Shown here: positions 49,095 to 59,248 of the stretch, in pieces
Position numbering within the stretch: position 1 is the stretch's first letter
Layout of the letters: each line of letters starts with the position of its first letter
NCBI GenBank assembly: GCA_903813345.2
Contig: CAIIXF020000006.1
Coordinates: 25,985,936-26,049,935 of the forward strand
Source of the DNA: Owenia fusiformis
Lineage: Eukaryota; Annelida; Polychaeta; Sabellida; Oweniidae
Length of the DNA stretch: 64,000 bases
Direction of reading: 5' to 3'
Notes under the pieces: generated by a model
Seen by the model: the letters and a program-made list of their open reading frames with translations, nothing else
Database searches by the model: none
Told to the model about the DNA's origin: nothing
Program-made: the position numbers and the translations under genes

Positions 49095-51075
49095 ATGACT
49101 ATACTACATTTATGTACAACTGTAGTGTTAATATTTCTAGTGATCACGGCTAAGTTTTCACCACCTTCAGAATTTAAGTTCGACAGACCAGCAGAATGGC
49201 CAGCTTGGAGAGATAGATTCATAACATTCCGCCAAGCTTCAAAACTCCACAAAGAGGATGAGGTAACACAAATTGCTCAATTTATACACTATGGGGCCAC
49301 AAGCAAATATTATTTACAAATCGTTTCAATTTGCTGAACCTGTAGAGCCTGGTGAGGGTGCGGAAGCAGCACAGCCTCAAGGTGATTTACGCACATATGA
49401 TAATGTTTTGAAGCGATTTAATGACTACTTTATACCCAAGGTGAATGTGATTAGGGATAGGATAATTCTGAATGTCGAAGATGAATTTCTCTCGGAGAAA
49501 CTGCAGACATTGGCGATGGATAACCCCCTGACTCTCTCAAGAACAATTAAAATAGTTCGTTCTCATGAATTGATTAAGGGACAATCCAAGAAACCTACTC
49601 CTGAAAATAATGTAGACCGTCTCAGCTATGGCAGCCATAGGAGCAGAGCCAAGCCAAGGTCCAAACAGAAACAGTCAACAAACAATGATGACAAATCATC
49701 AAAGAAATGTTCCAGATGCGGCTACAATCATTATGATGGAAAATCTTGCCCAGCACAAGGCAAAATCTGTAATAAGTGCAAAAAGAAAAATCATTTTTCT
49801 TCAGTGTGTAAAAGCAAAAGCAGCCATGTTCAAGGTGTCAGTGTTGAAGCTTACGATGTAGATCAGTCTGAGCATGATGATTCTTCTGAATTTTTCATTG
49901 GAGAAATATCTGATAATTCACATATGCAAAGTCATGAGCCTCCTTGGCGTGTTCAACTTCCAATACATGATCGTAAGTTAAGCTTCAAGATCGACACCGG
50001 GGCTGATATAAATGTAATATCAAATGATTCATATGAGAGGTTGTCTCCAAGGCCAAAGTTGACCAAGTTCAACGGCATAATAAAGACTGTGGGAGGTAGT
50101 GTGTCTTCAAAGGGATCATTTATAGCTAAAAGCTCTATGAATGGTAAAAGGTTCTCTATGAGGCTGTATGTGGTTGATCGAAAGTCAGATAATCTTTTGA
50201 GCAGAAATTCGTCAAAGAATTTGAATCTGATTCAGTTCAATGAAGCCCAAGGCAATACTGAAAAAAGTCACACTCCCAGTAACACAGTGTCAAATCTCAA
50301 TGTATCTGACGGAGCTCAGCCAGGTACTATATTTAGTAACAAAGTTACTCAAAGTATACATGATATTGATAAGGTTACTCAGGGTACACAAATGTCAGGT
50401 CACAATGATATTGATAAGATTATCCATGACCCAGATTTATATGGTGAGGTTGGCAATATGAAATGTCCCCCAGTAAAAATAAAAATCAAAGATGATGCTA
50501 CCCCATATAGTATAAATGTCCCACGACGCGTACCATTTCCATTGATGAAAAAATTACGCGAAACTCTTGACCTAATGAAAAAACTTGAAATCATTGCCCC
50601 AGTGCGAGAACCAACAGAATGGTGTTCACCAATGGTTCCGGTACTTTCTAAGTCAGGTAAGCTCCGGATAACAGTCGACTATAGACGGCTAAATGAATCA
50701 ATATGTCGCGAAAGATATATGCTACCTACAGTAGACACTATTCTGCAGAAGTTAACAGGTAGTAAAGTATTTACTTCATTAGATGCGACCAGCGGCTTCT
50801 ATCAGATGCCCTTGTCTGAAGAGAGCCAATACTTGACAACTTTTATCACGCCATACGGTAGGTACGTTTTCAGAAAGCTACCTCAGGGAATTTCGATCGC
50901 TCCGGAAATTTTTCAGAGAGAGATGTCAAATATTCTGGATGGTATCCCAGGCGTTGCCGTTTTCATGGACGATATAATTGTCCATGGTGATTCTGAAAAA
51001 TCGCACAATGAAAACCTTGAGAAAGTTCTAAAGAGACTAAAATCAAGAGGAGTCAAACTCAAAGAACAAATGTAA
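49095..51075 (+). pseudogene. gag - protease - reverse transcriptase (broken)
   Basis: The first in-frame ATG is at 49,095. The opening frame (KFSPPSEFKFDRPAEWPAW) loses register near 49,283 and continues in another frame to the stop at 51,075. The long frame has two zinc-knuckle-like clusters, the second a classical CX2CX4HX4C (CNKCKKKNHFSSVC), then an aspartic protease core KIDTGADINVI. The reverse transcriptase follows, with LDATSGFYQMPL, a LPQGISIAPEIFQ block and the catalytic FMDDIIVHG. Gag and pol appear to share one frame. The frame ends at KLKEQM*, with the RT continuing in a different frame for about 30 codons, so there is a frameshift near 51,070. Confidence 0.9.
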
Positions 51076-51726
51076 CTTCAAGAAAACGGAGTTAGCTTTT
51101 CTAGGCTACCGCGTTTCAGATCGAGGCATCAAGCCCGATCCAGACAAAGCTGAAGCTATTTTGCAAATGGAGGCGCCTGGACTTGGGATGAAGCTCAGAG
51201 GAGTGCTTTCAACTTGATAAAGGAGAAAGTAAGTAGCTCACCAACTTTGAAATTTTACGATATCTCCAAAGAAACGAGAGTCTCTGCAGATTCTAGTTCC
51301 TTTGGACTCGGAGGTGTTTTGGAACAGAAACATAAAGATGAGTGGTTTCCTGTACATTATTGTTCCCGGACACTCAATAATGCAGAGAAACACTATGCCC
51401 AAATTGAAAAGGAATTATTGGCTAGTACGTGGGCCTGTGAAAAGTTTAGTCAGTATCTAGTCGGGTTAGAGTCATTTAGGCTAATAACTGATCATAAACC
51501 TCTAGTTCCCTTGATAAACCAAAAGAGTCTTGATCAAGCCCCCATTAGATGCCAGCATTTACTCATTCGATTGATGAGATTCAACTGCAAAGCTGAGTAT
51601 AGACCCGGGAAGACTCTTATCATATCTGATACACTGTCCAGAGCCCCAGTAACATCCACCATGAATGAAACTGTGGATAGCATAGCCCAACATGAAGATT
51701 TTGTCATTGAAAATTTGCCTGTTTAA
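51076..51726 (+). pseudogene. RT end (deleted) and RNase H
   Basis: After the frameshift, the RT continues to about 51,172 (AFLGYRVSDRGIKPDP, ILQMEAP) and then jumps directly to WTWDEAQ of the RNase H linker. The connection region normally between these blocks (dozens of residues) is absent, so there is an internal deletion. The RNase H itself is intact to 51,726: SADSSSFGLGGVLEQ, EKELLASTWACEKF, LITDHKPLV and SDTLSRAP carry the expected acidic residues. The frame ends at TAA 51,724-51,726, about 70 bp before the nested repeat. Confidence 0.85.
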
Positions 51727-51795
51727 AAGTCACGCTTAGACAAAATACGCGATGCTTCACAGGTAGATAAACAAATCTCAACAGTCATAGAATAT

Positions 51796-53581
51796 CCCAG
51801 ATAGCACAACTCTGATGGGCCAACGTTGGCCCAACAACTACGTATCTGTTGGCCCAACGTTGGCTGTCGTGGTTGGCCCACCGTCGCTATGTCCATCGGT
51901 CCAACGTTTGTCCACCGTCGCTATGTTCATTGGCCCAACGTTGGTCCATTGTTGGCCCAACACGATTTCAAGCTACGTTGGCCCATAGTTGGCCCACTAA
52001 TAGTAAGAAGACTGGTTGGCCCGACGTTGGTCAACAGTTGGTCCGACAATGTTAAGAGGGATGTTGGCGCATTGGCGGTCAAAACTGGTTGGCCCAACGT
52101 TGGTCAACAGTTGGGCCAACTTTGGCCCAACGATTACGTATATGTTGGTCCAACGTTGGGCCAATGGACATAGCGACGGTGGGCCAACCACGTCAGCCAA
52201 CGTTGGTCCAACATTGGCAGCCACCACAGAACCAACGTTGGCCCACTGTTGACACAATTTACTTTTTTGTACAGCCATTGTTGGCTCCCTGGGCAGCCAA
52301 CGACAGGACACATGAATAATTTGCCAACTGCAACCTTGAGAACCAATGGTCACCGATAGCGACGTTGACCCAACGTCTTTGTGCTATCTAGGCATTCAGT
52401 ACTGCTACTGTAAATGTGTTCACATATTATATCCGTTTTACATCAATAAAATATGGTGGCTTGTTTTTCCATACTAAATATATTTGGTAGCCTTATAAGT
52501 GGTTTCAACTGTATTACAAGGCGAAAATCCATATTTTTGAGGTGAACAACATTATCAGATAATTTTGAAAGAAAATATTACAATTTACCTTAATTTTTTT
52601 TAATGACTGCTGGTATGTTTTCTTCTATTTTTAAGCATTTGCAATGATTTATCGATAGGTGGCTTCCTGGTATTAGCGGCAGCCAACAACGGGCCAACGT
52701 TGGCCCAACTACAATTTGCCAACTGCAATTTTGCACTGATCGATAGGTCCAAGATAGCACATCGCCAATGGTCCAACGTTGGGCCAACAACTACGCATCT
52801 GTTGGCCCAACGTCGGCTTGAGCGGTTGACCCAACGTCATTTTGTCCAGCGGGCCAACGTTGGTCCAACAGTGGCAAAAAATTATATTGGCCCAACGTTG
52901 GTCCAATGTTGGCACAGATAGCACACCGCCAGTGGGCCAACTTCGGGCCAACAACTACGCATCTGTTGGCCCAACGTCGGCTTGAGCGGTTGACCCAACG
53001 TCATTTTGTCCAGCGGGCCAACGTTGGTCCAACAGTGGCAAACAATTATGTTGGCCCAACGTTGGTCCAATGTTGGCAAAAAATTATGTTGGCCCAACGT
53101 TGGTCCAATGTTGGCTCGACAGTGCTTTAGTGCTAATGGCAATGTTGGCCCAACGTTGGCCTTGCAGAGGGAACAGATAGGTGGGTGGCCCAACGTTGGC
53201 CCAACAGTACTTTAGTGCTACCCAGATAGCACAACGACGTTGGGCCAACGTTGGTCCAACATTTGCAGCGTCTACAACGTCAGCGTACAGCCGTAAAATT
53301 GCTGACTTCAGGCCAACAGAAAAGTGTACCTTGACGACCTCGTACCAACGTCGGCCCAACGTCAAAGTACCGCCCTAAAATTGCTAACTTCAGACCGAAA
53401 AAGATGTGTCATTTGCCAACCTTGTACCGACGTCGGTACAACGTGAGCTTACAGCCGTAGAATTGCCGACTTCAGGCCAACTGAGAAGTGTGCTTTGACA
53501 ACCTTGAACCAACGTCGGCCCAACGTCAAGGTACCGACGTAAAATTGCCGACGTTGGGCCAACAAAGACGTGCTATCTGGG
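51796..53581. mobile_element. Nested palindromic repeat element(s), GTTGGCCCAACGTTGG type
   Basis: A block with terminal inverted repeats CCCAGATAGCAC (51,796-51,807) and GTGCTATCTGGG (53,570-53,581). It is composed largely of short palindromes of the form TTGGCCCAACGTTGG, in both orientations and with many variants. The same terminus recurs inside: GTGCTATCTAGG at 52,381-52,392 and CCCAGATAGCAC at 53,221, so it looks like two or more copies (51,796-52,392 and 53,221-53,581) around a middle zone. About 290 bp at 52,393-52,680 lack the motif. The only flanking duplication seen is AT. It splits the gypsy pol frame between RNase H and integrase. The many ORFs here are an artefact of the repeat. 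Confidence 0.8.
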
Positions 53582-54782
53582 ATGTTATTGAGGGTTGGCC
53601 AACATACTACAAAGATGTTGACAATGAAGCAAAGCAATTTTATGACTTAAAAGGAAGTCTCAGTGTTGTAAGTGGTATTTTAATGTATGAAAATCGTATC
53701 GTGATTCCGATGTCAATGAGATATAACATACTCGATACCATACATGAAGGTCATTTTGGTGTAGAGAAATGTCGCGAGCGAGCGAATACATCCGTATTTT
53801 GGCCCGGCATAACCAAACAGATCAAAGAATTAGTAGAAAATTGTTCTCACTGCCAAGAGAAGAAAGCTACAAATCGTTCTGAACCGATGATTAGTTCCAT
53901 ATTACCAGATAGACCTTGGCAGAAAATAGCGACAGACCTATTTGAAGCTGCAAAGAAGCATTATATGGTAGTCGTAGATTATTATTCTCGTTATTTAGAG
54001 ATAGCACATCTTGCCCAAAATACCACCTGCGAGCAAGTTATAAAGAAATTGAAAGAAATCTTTTCCCGCAATGGAATACCCGAGGTAGTATATTCTGACA
54101 ACGGTCCTCAATTCTCATCGAAGCTTTTCAAAGATTTCGCGCGAGAATATGATTTCCGTCATGTAACCTCGAGTCCTAGATATCCTCAGTCAAACGGTCT
54201 TGCGGAGAAATTTGTCCAAACAGCAAAGCGTATGTTATTAACGGAAGATCCGTTGTCAGCGATTATGAACTATCGCGCAACTCCTACTTCCATGACCGGA
54301 TCAAGCCCTTCTCAACTATTGTTCGGTAGACAGATTAGAACAAAGTTGCCAACAAGTCCTGAAAACTTAAAGCCTAACTGGCCTACAGTGAAAGTAAAAC
54401 CAAGTCTAATGATTTGAATGCCAAAGTTAAACAGGAAAGGTATTTCAATAAATCCCATGGGGCCAGAAACCTCAGTAAGTTAGCACCAGGCCAGTCGGTG
54501 AGAGTTAAGCTTGATAATGATAAATCTTGGAGTGATCCTTATCTTGTTATGGGAAGTAGCGACTCTCCAAGATCCTATCTTATCAGATCCAGAAAAGGGT
54601 CTATCTTCCGCAGGAATAGGAAGCATTTGTCCTCAACTAACGACAAACCTATGCCTGTAGAAAGACCTCTTTTGTATGTTCCAAGTGAAAATGTAAAACT
54701 TGAAGATAAACCCCAGTTGTCAGCTCCATTACCAGGGTTAATTAGTCCTCAACCCAGTACTGTGGAACAGATCCTGCTCTGA
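53582..54782 (+). pseudogene. Integrase and C-terminal pol tail (frameshifted)
   Basis: Resumes the gypsy pol after the nested repeat (VIEGWPTYYKDVDNEAKQFY). It has the HHCC zinc motif (HEGHFGVEKC and ELVENCSHCQ) and the catalytic DDE residues: ATDLFEAA, YSDNGPQFSS and GLAEKFVQ. A frameshift near 54,410 separates the core from the tail (PGQSVRVKLD, FRRNRKHL), which ends at TGA 54,780-54,782. The start context is uncertain because the preceding pol sequence is interrupted by the repeat. Confidence 0.88.
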
Positions 54783-55009
54783 GGAGATCTGCTAGGGTTA
54801 CAAAGAAGCCAGAGAGGCTTATAACAACTATGTAGTGTTTTGATATTACTGGATTACCATATTCATTGTAAAAGAGACAATGACTTTTTGTTCAGAGAAG
54901 TTATTAGTACCATATTCATGGTAAAGAATGCAAGACAATATTTTGTGATATGTTTGTTAAAATGAACTCTTGAGATACATATGATATTTTATTTGTTTGT
55001 TAACAGACT

Positions 55010-55020
55010 AAAATGGGAGA
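55010..55020 (+). promoter_or_regulatory. Polypurine tract
   Basis: AAAATGGGAGA lies directly before the 3' LTR, the expected place and composition for plus-strand priming. Confidence 0.7.
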
Positions 55021-55193
55021 TGTAATGATATACATGTAATGTGTGAACAATCCCCGGGATTGTCATGATTGTTATTTGATAAACGTTTCGTCCAGTACGT
55101 ACATCCGGGTTAGAGAGAGTGAGAATAAACGCCATTACAAATGAACCCAAAGTTTTATGTCTGATTGTTATTGAACCAAATGATCAGTTCGCA
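55021..55193 (+). repeat. 3' LTR (173 bp)
   Basis: Same length and ends as the 5' LTR, with three visible substitutions. Followed immediately by the target duplication ATGTC. Confidence 0.95.
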
Positions 55194-55364
55194 ATGTCCA
55201 AATACATTTATCAAAAAATTATATTGATTCCTTTAGATCAAAAACTACCATTTAATATCTGCTTCAATAGAATGTGTAAATTACTATTTCAGTTATGATT
55301 TAATACCACAAACAATAAATATAAAAAACAGATTCATATTCAATGTTATCAAAGATAGTAAAAT

Positions 55365-56405
55365 ATGTTGGACCGAAAGAAGATTTACATATTTTTTCTT
55401 CTTATGCTTCAGCTTATAGTTTTAACAATTATGTTTGGTACATGGCAAAATGTATTATCGAAATGCAAAAAACATGAAAATGGTCATTCTGGAGCAATAA
55501 ATACCAAAAAGTTGGATATATATCCACCTCGTATTACATCAAATTCTGGATTACATCCAATATTTATACCAAACTGTTCTCTATTACCAAGGATAATTAA
55601 AGACACAGAATTGAGAGACCTCTATGAGATGCTTAGTGAACTAGACAAGATGTTTACAAAATACAATGTCAGGTATACCCTTTATGGCGGAACACTATTT
55701 GGATCGTATTTATTTCATGATATCTTGCCCTGGGATGATGACATTGATATTAACACAGATATTGATGACTTTGAGAGACAGATTCTTGCCTTTAAGGAGT
55801 TAGTTCAAACTGGAGAGTATGGAATTTATAAAAGAACAGATACTAAAGATATTTACAGTGAATTTCAATGTGGAGTCGAACATAGAAATTTCACAGCTTG
55901 GAGAGAACTATGGAATAATGGAAAAAATGATTTATATCTTCATGCTAAATTAGGTAAATGTAACGGTGCAACGGTGCCTCCTTACAAATGGAAATTACCT
56001 TCCATTGATGTCCAAAATTACATGAAAGATGAAAAATTTGTATGGGAACGCAAGACAAAAGATCTTATTCCCAGAAAAGATTTTTTCCCATTACACAGGC
56101 GTCCCTTCAACAATGACTGGTTCTCATCAATGAAGAATCCATTGGCATACTACAAAGTAAAAAATGGTGATAAAAAATTCAAATGTATGTACCATTACTA
56201 TGATCACATGCTTGAGAGGAATATACCAAACGATGATATCAAAATAGCAAATTGTAGTGACTTAGCTAAGTGCTACCCCATTGTGCACAGAATTAAACAA
56301 ACATATACCACACAAGAGACGCTGATGTATAAAGATCTGACTTTACATTCAGTTGACATACCTGAAGTCTTAGAGAAAGATTTAAAACCTTTATCATTTA
56401 ACTAA
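55365..56405 (+). CDS. LicD-family type II membrane protein (fukutin-related/W02B3.4-like), single exon
   Basis: Intact 346-residue ORF with ATG start and TAA stop. Residues about 7-28 are a strongly hydrophobic segment (IYIFFLLMLQLIVLTIMFG), a probable signal-anchor, so the protein should be a Golgi or ER type II membrane protein with a lumenal domain. About residues 103-130 hold the LicD/fukutin-type signature: LYGGTLFGSYLFHDILPWDD followed by DIDI, where the Asp cluster is the expected metal/nucleotide-sugar-phosphate site. Downstream IPRKDFFPLHRRPF matches the fPl..RPF block of the family. The family transfers phosphorylated sugars or phosphocholine to glycans; the substrate here is unknown. 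The ORF is uninterrupted, lies antisense in a 15.7-kb intron of the mosaic gene, and starts 172 bp after the 3' LTR of the gypsy element. An AATAAA-like site follows near 56,628. Intactness suggests a functional intronless gene or a recent retrocopy. Confidence 0.85.
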   Translation: MLDRKKIYIFFLLMLQLIVLTIMFGTWQNVLSKCKKHENGHSGAINTKKLDIYPPRITSNSGLHPIFIPNCSLLPRIIKDTELRDLYEMLSELDKMFTKYNVRYTLYGGTLFGSYLFHDILPWDDDIDINTDIDDFERQILAFKELVQTGEYGIYKRTDTKDIYSEFQCGVEHRNFTAWRELWNNGKNDLYLHAKLGKCNGATVPPYKWKLPSIDVQNYMKDEKFVWERKTKDLIPRKDFFPLHRRPFNNDWFSSMKNPLAYYKVKNGDKKFKCMYHYYDHMLERNIPNDDIKIANCSDLAKCYPIVHRIKQTYTTQETLMYKDLTLHSVDIPEVLEKDLKPLSFN

Positions 56406-56796
56406 ATGCTGAACCAAACCAAATAAGCACAATTCTGACATAGCTTAGTAGGAGGCAAGGGTCCCCATGCACCCGAAAAATATACATTTTTAATTAGAAT
56501 TTTTTACAGTGACAGGATGTTTACATTGATGTCAACATTGCCATTACACCCCCCCCCCTAACAGGAGGCACCCCTATTATAGGCAATTTACTTTTTCAGT
56601 ATCATTGATATTTTCAATATTGTACATAATAAATACAGAAATAACATAAATTAATCATTTTAAGAAAGATTCATGTAGATAGCTCTCGTGAAACTTAACT
56701 ACAGTAGAACCTGTATACGAGGGGTGATCAGGAATTTCTGGACCATTGGCTCTATTTTTGCCATTTGTTATCCTTTCTGAGTGATTTTTTTACATA

Positions 56797-58672
56797 TATA
56801 TAACTTTTATTGACATATTGTATCATAACATGATTACATTAGTCATAAACTACTCACTAAAACTACTATCTACTACTAAACTACTTACTAAAACTACATC
56901 TTTATAAAAATATACATGATTTGATATATTTTTTTTTACAGAAAGCATACAAGAAAGGCAAAATATTTTAAAGTGTGATGCACAAATTTTGCTGATTATT
57001 CTAAATTGTTAAATGAATGGTATATAAATTTACCAAGATGTCGTTGGAAGATGATATTATCATTAGAAATTATATTTATAAATAAATCATTACTATTCAA
57101 GTCAAATGTTGGTAATATTTCAGGAATTTTACTGAAAAATATTTGCCTGTGTTGAGAATGCTTTGTACAATTTATGATAAAATGAAATTCATCCTCCACA
57201 CATTTACATATATTACACAACCTTTCATTAACTGGTTTAGGTTTGGGTTTTATGTGTCTTCCAGATTCTATTTTTAACCGATGTGAACTTAACCTAAATC
57301 TACCTATTGCTAATCTATATTTTTTATTATCTAGTTTCAAATATGGTTCTAATTCAAAATCTTTCTTAAATAGCTTATATGTTCTTAATATAGGATATTG
57401 TAAAATATCATTTCTCCAATTATTTATAAATGCATTCTTTAGTTTCTTCTCAACCAAGTTTACTAAGTTGTCTGTATTTTGACTTTGGTCATCCCAATAC
57501 TCTGTTAGTTCACATTTGTGAAGAATATCATAAACTTTTTCAGACCATGATTTAAACCCTAATTCATGTTTTTCTTGACCATATAAATAAGCTTGATTTA
57601 AAATATTAGATTCTGGTAGTTTTATAAGTCTTAACCAGTATTTTATCAAAGATAATTCAATTTTGATAGATAAGGGAAATCTACCGAGGTCACCATATAC
57701 TGCAGGATTAGCTGTTTGAGTTTTCACTCCTAGAATAGATTTTAAAAAGGACAAATGCAATGTTTCAATAGATTTCATCTGTTTCTTATCATACCAAATC
57801 TCACACCCATAACAAAGTATTGGACTGACTAATGAATCAAAAAGGTGAAGAGCAACATCGGGTGGTACATCATTGAATTTCTTATACTGTTGTTTGATTT
57901 TGAATATTGCCTTTCGTGATTGTTCTTTAAGATAAGCAGTGTTAATATCAAATTTATTGTTATCAGTAAGAATAACACCGAGATATTTATATTTATTTAC
58001 ACGTTCAATTTCTTGATTATTAAAAGTGAAAGGATCTGAATATTTAGAGTTAAAAATCAGTACCTTTGTCTTAAGAGTGTTGACTATAAGTCTATTAATT
58101 TTACAGAAAGCAAAAAGTGAATCTAATAACAACTGAAGTCCATTGTGTGATTCTGAAACAAGTACAAGATCATCTGCCCATAGTAGATGATTAAAATTGG
58201 CATCATTCAAAGTAACACCACATCTGGGTGGTAATATTTCATTTAAGTCATCTATGAAATGATTGAATAAAAATGTACTTAAAACACTTCCTTGTAAAAC
58301 TCCTATTTCAGTGTCAAAAGTTTCTGTGACTCCATTTTCTAACTTGAGACATGACTTAGATTTAGAGTACATGCTCTCTATAATCTTGTACATTTTAGTC
58401 TGTGGATGAATTCCAGATTTACATAGTTTATATAACAGTACCGAGCGATCTATATAATCAAACGCCTTCCTAAAGTCAATCATACATGTATACAATGGTT
58501 TCTTATGCTGCTTGAATTTGTTAATTAGTGTTTGCAAAATAAAAATATTATCAATTGTACGTCTATTTTCTTTATAAGCACCCTGAAGTGGGTCTGGCGA
58601 ATTTTGCACTTCGGCATTAAAGACAAGACGATTTTGTATAACTGAGTCAAATAAATTTCCTATACAGGCCAG
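56797..58672 (-). mobile_element. 5'-truncated LINE inserted in the left arm
   Basis: The right arm of the fold-back reads continuously (CACATGATATAACC) where the left arm is interrupted, so this segment is an insertion of about 1.88 kb. The low-coordinate end is the LINE 3' end: on the minus strand it reads AATAAAAGTTATATATATGT before an A-run. ACATA occurs at both junctions and may be the target duplication. The 5' end is truncated within the reverse transcriptase. Boundaries are good to within about 10 bp. Confidence 0.7.
56996..58609 (-). pseudogene. Non-LTR retrotransposon reverse transcriptase (5'-truncated ORF2)
   Basis: 537 codons from the first ATG, with the frame open further upstream to about 58,672 (ACIGNLFDSVIQNRLVF). 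RT blocks in order: YKENRRTIDNIFILQ, MIDFRKAFDYIDRS, GVLQGSVLSTFLFN, then the catalytic LLWADDLVLVSES, and NTLKTKVLIFN. A C-terminal cysteine motif RLCNICKCVEDEFHFIINC is typical of CR1/Jockey-like LINEs. The endonuclease and N-terminal RT are missing, so it is a dead-on-arrival copy. Its frame is uninterrupted, which suggests a recent insertion. Clade is inference. Confidence 0.85.
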
Positions 58673-59050
58673 TACATAATATTACCCAAATATATAGGCT
58701 CACACCATGAAGATTTCACTGCTCTATGAAATCATTATCCTTTTATTTTTGTTAACATGGTAACCAGTAACGTGACAAGGTGGAGCTCAGAAAAAATACC
58801 AAATTTGAAAAATCAACAGTAGTTTTATATGGTGTTTGGACACTGTATTCATTGCTGAATATGTTACATACTGTAATAGGTTGTATTATATCATAAAGTA
58901 TATTCATTAATGTTCGTAGTAACTGCCATTATTTCCATTAATTCTAATCCTTTAAAGTAGTTACCAGCATTTTGTAAGCAATTGTTATGCCTTTTCACTC
59001 AGTCCTGAAAGACGTGATACAGACCGTCTTTGCCTAAAAAATGTGATTGT

Positions 59051-59248
59051 ATCCATCGGCTTTGGCCTTGTACCACACGCACCGTATTCCCCAGAATTAG
59101 CTGGGTGTGATTTCTATTTTTCCCAACAGGGAAGAACAAATTAGGAGGTATCCACTTTGAGGACAGTAATGAGATCATTCAGGAATTCACGCACCAATGT
59201 TACAAAGTAGGCAAAGATGGTCTGTGTCACGTCTTCAGGACTGAGTGA
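59051..59248 (+). pseudogene. Mariner transposase C-terminal relic
   Basis: Frame 1 gives GLVPHAPYSPELAGCDFYF, which matches the mariner YSPDLAPCDFFLF block carrying the third catalytic Asp. After a frameshift the tail reads KLGGIHFEDSNEIIQEF and ends at TGA 59,246-59,248. Nothing of the N-terminal or of the first two catalytic Asp was found. It lies in the loop of the fold-back element. Confidence 0.7.

Larger units (their letters stand above)
48618..55193 (+). mobile_element. Ty3/gypsy LTR retrotransposon, defective
   Basis: Full-length element of 6,576 bp between TG...CA LTRs, flanked by a 5-bp target duplication ATGTC (48,613-48,617 and 55,194-55,198). Order is gag zinc knuckle, protease, reverse transcriptase, RNase H, integrase, the Ty3/gypsy order. 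The compact 173-bp LTRs, the PBS and the K02A2.6-like polyprotein style suggest the Mag-like branch; that is inference. The reading frame is broken near 49,283, near 51,070, by a deletion near 51,174, by a 1.8-kb repeat insertion and near 54,410, so it is not autonomous. It sits in an intron of the minus-strand mosaic gene. Confidence 0.95.

Noticed and set aside
51826-53378. Many ORFs rich in GPTLAQRW and NVGPT
   Set aside because: All arise from GTTGGCCCAAC repeats, in every frame and on both strands.
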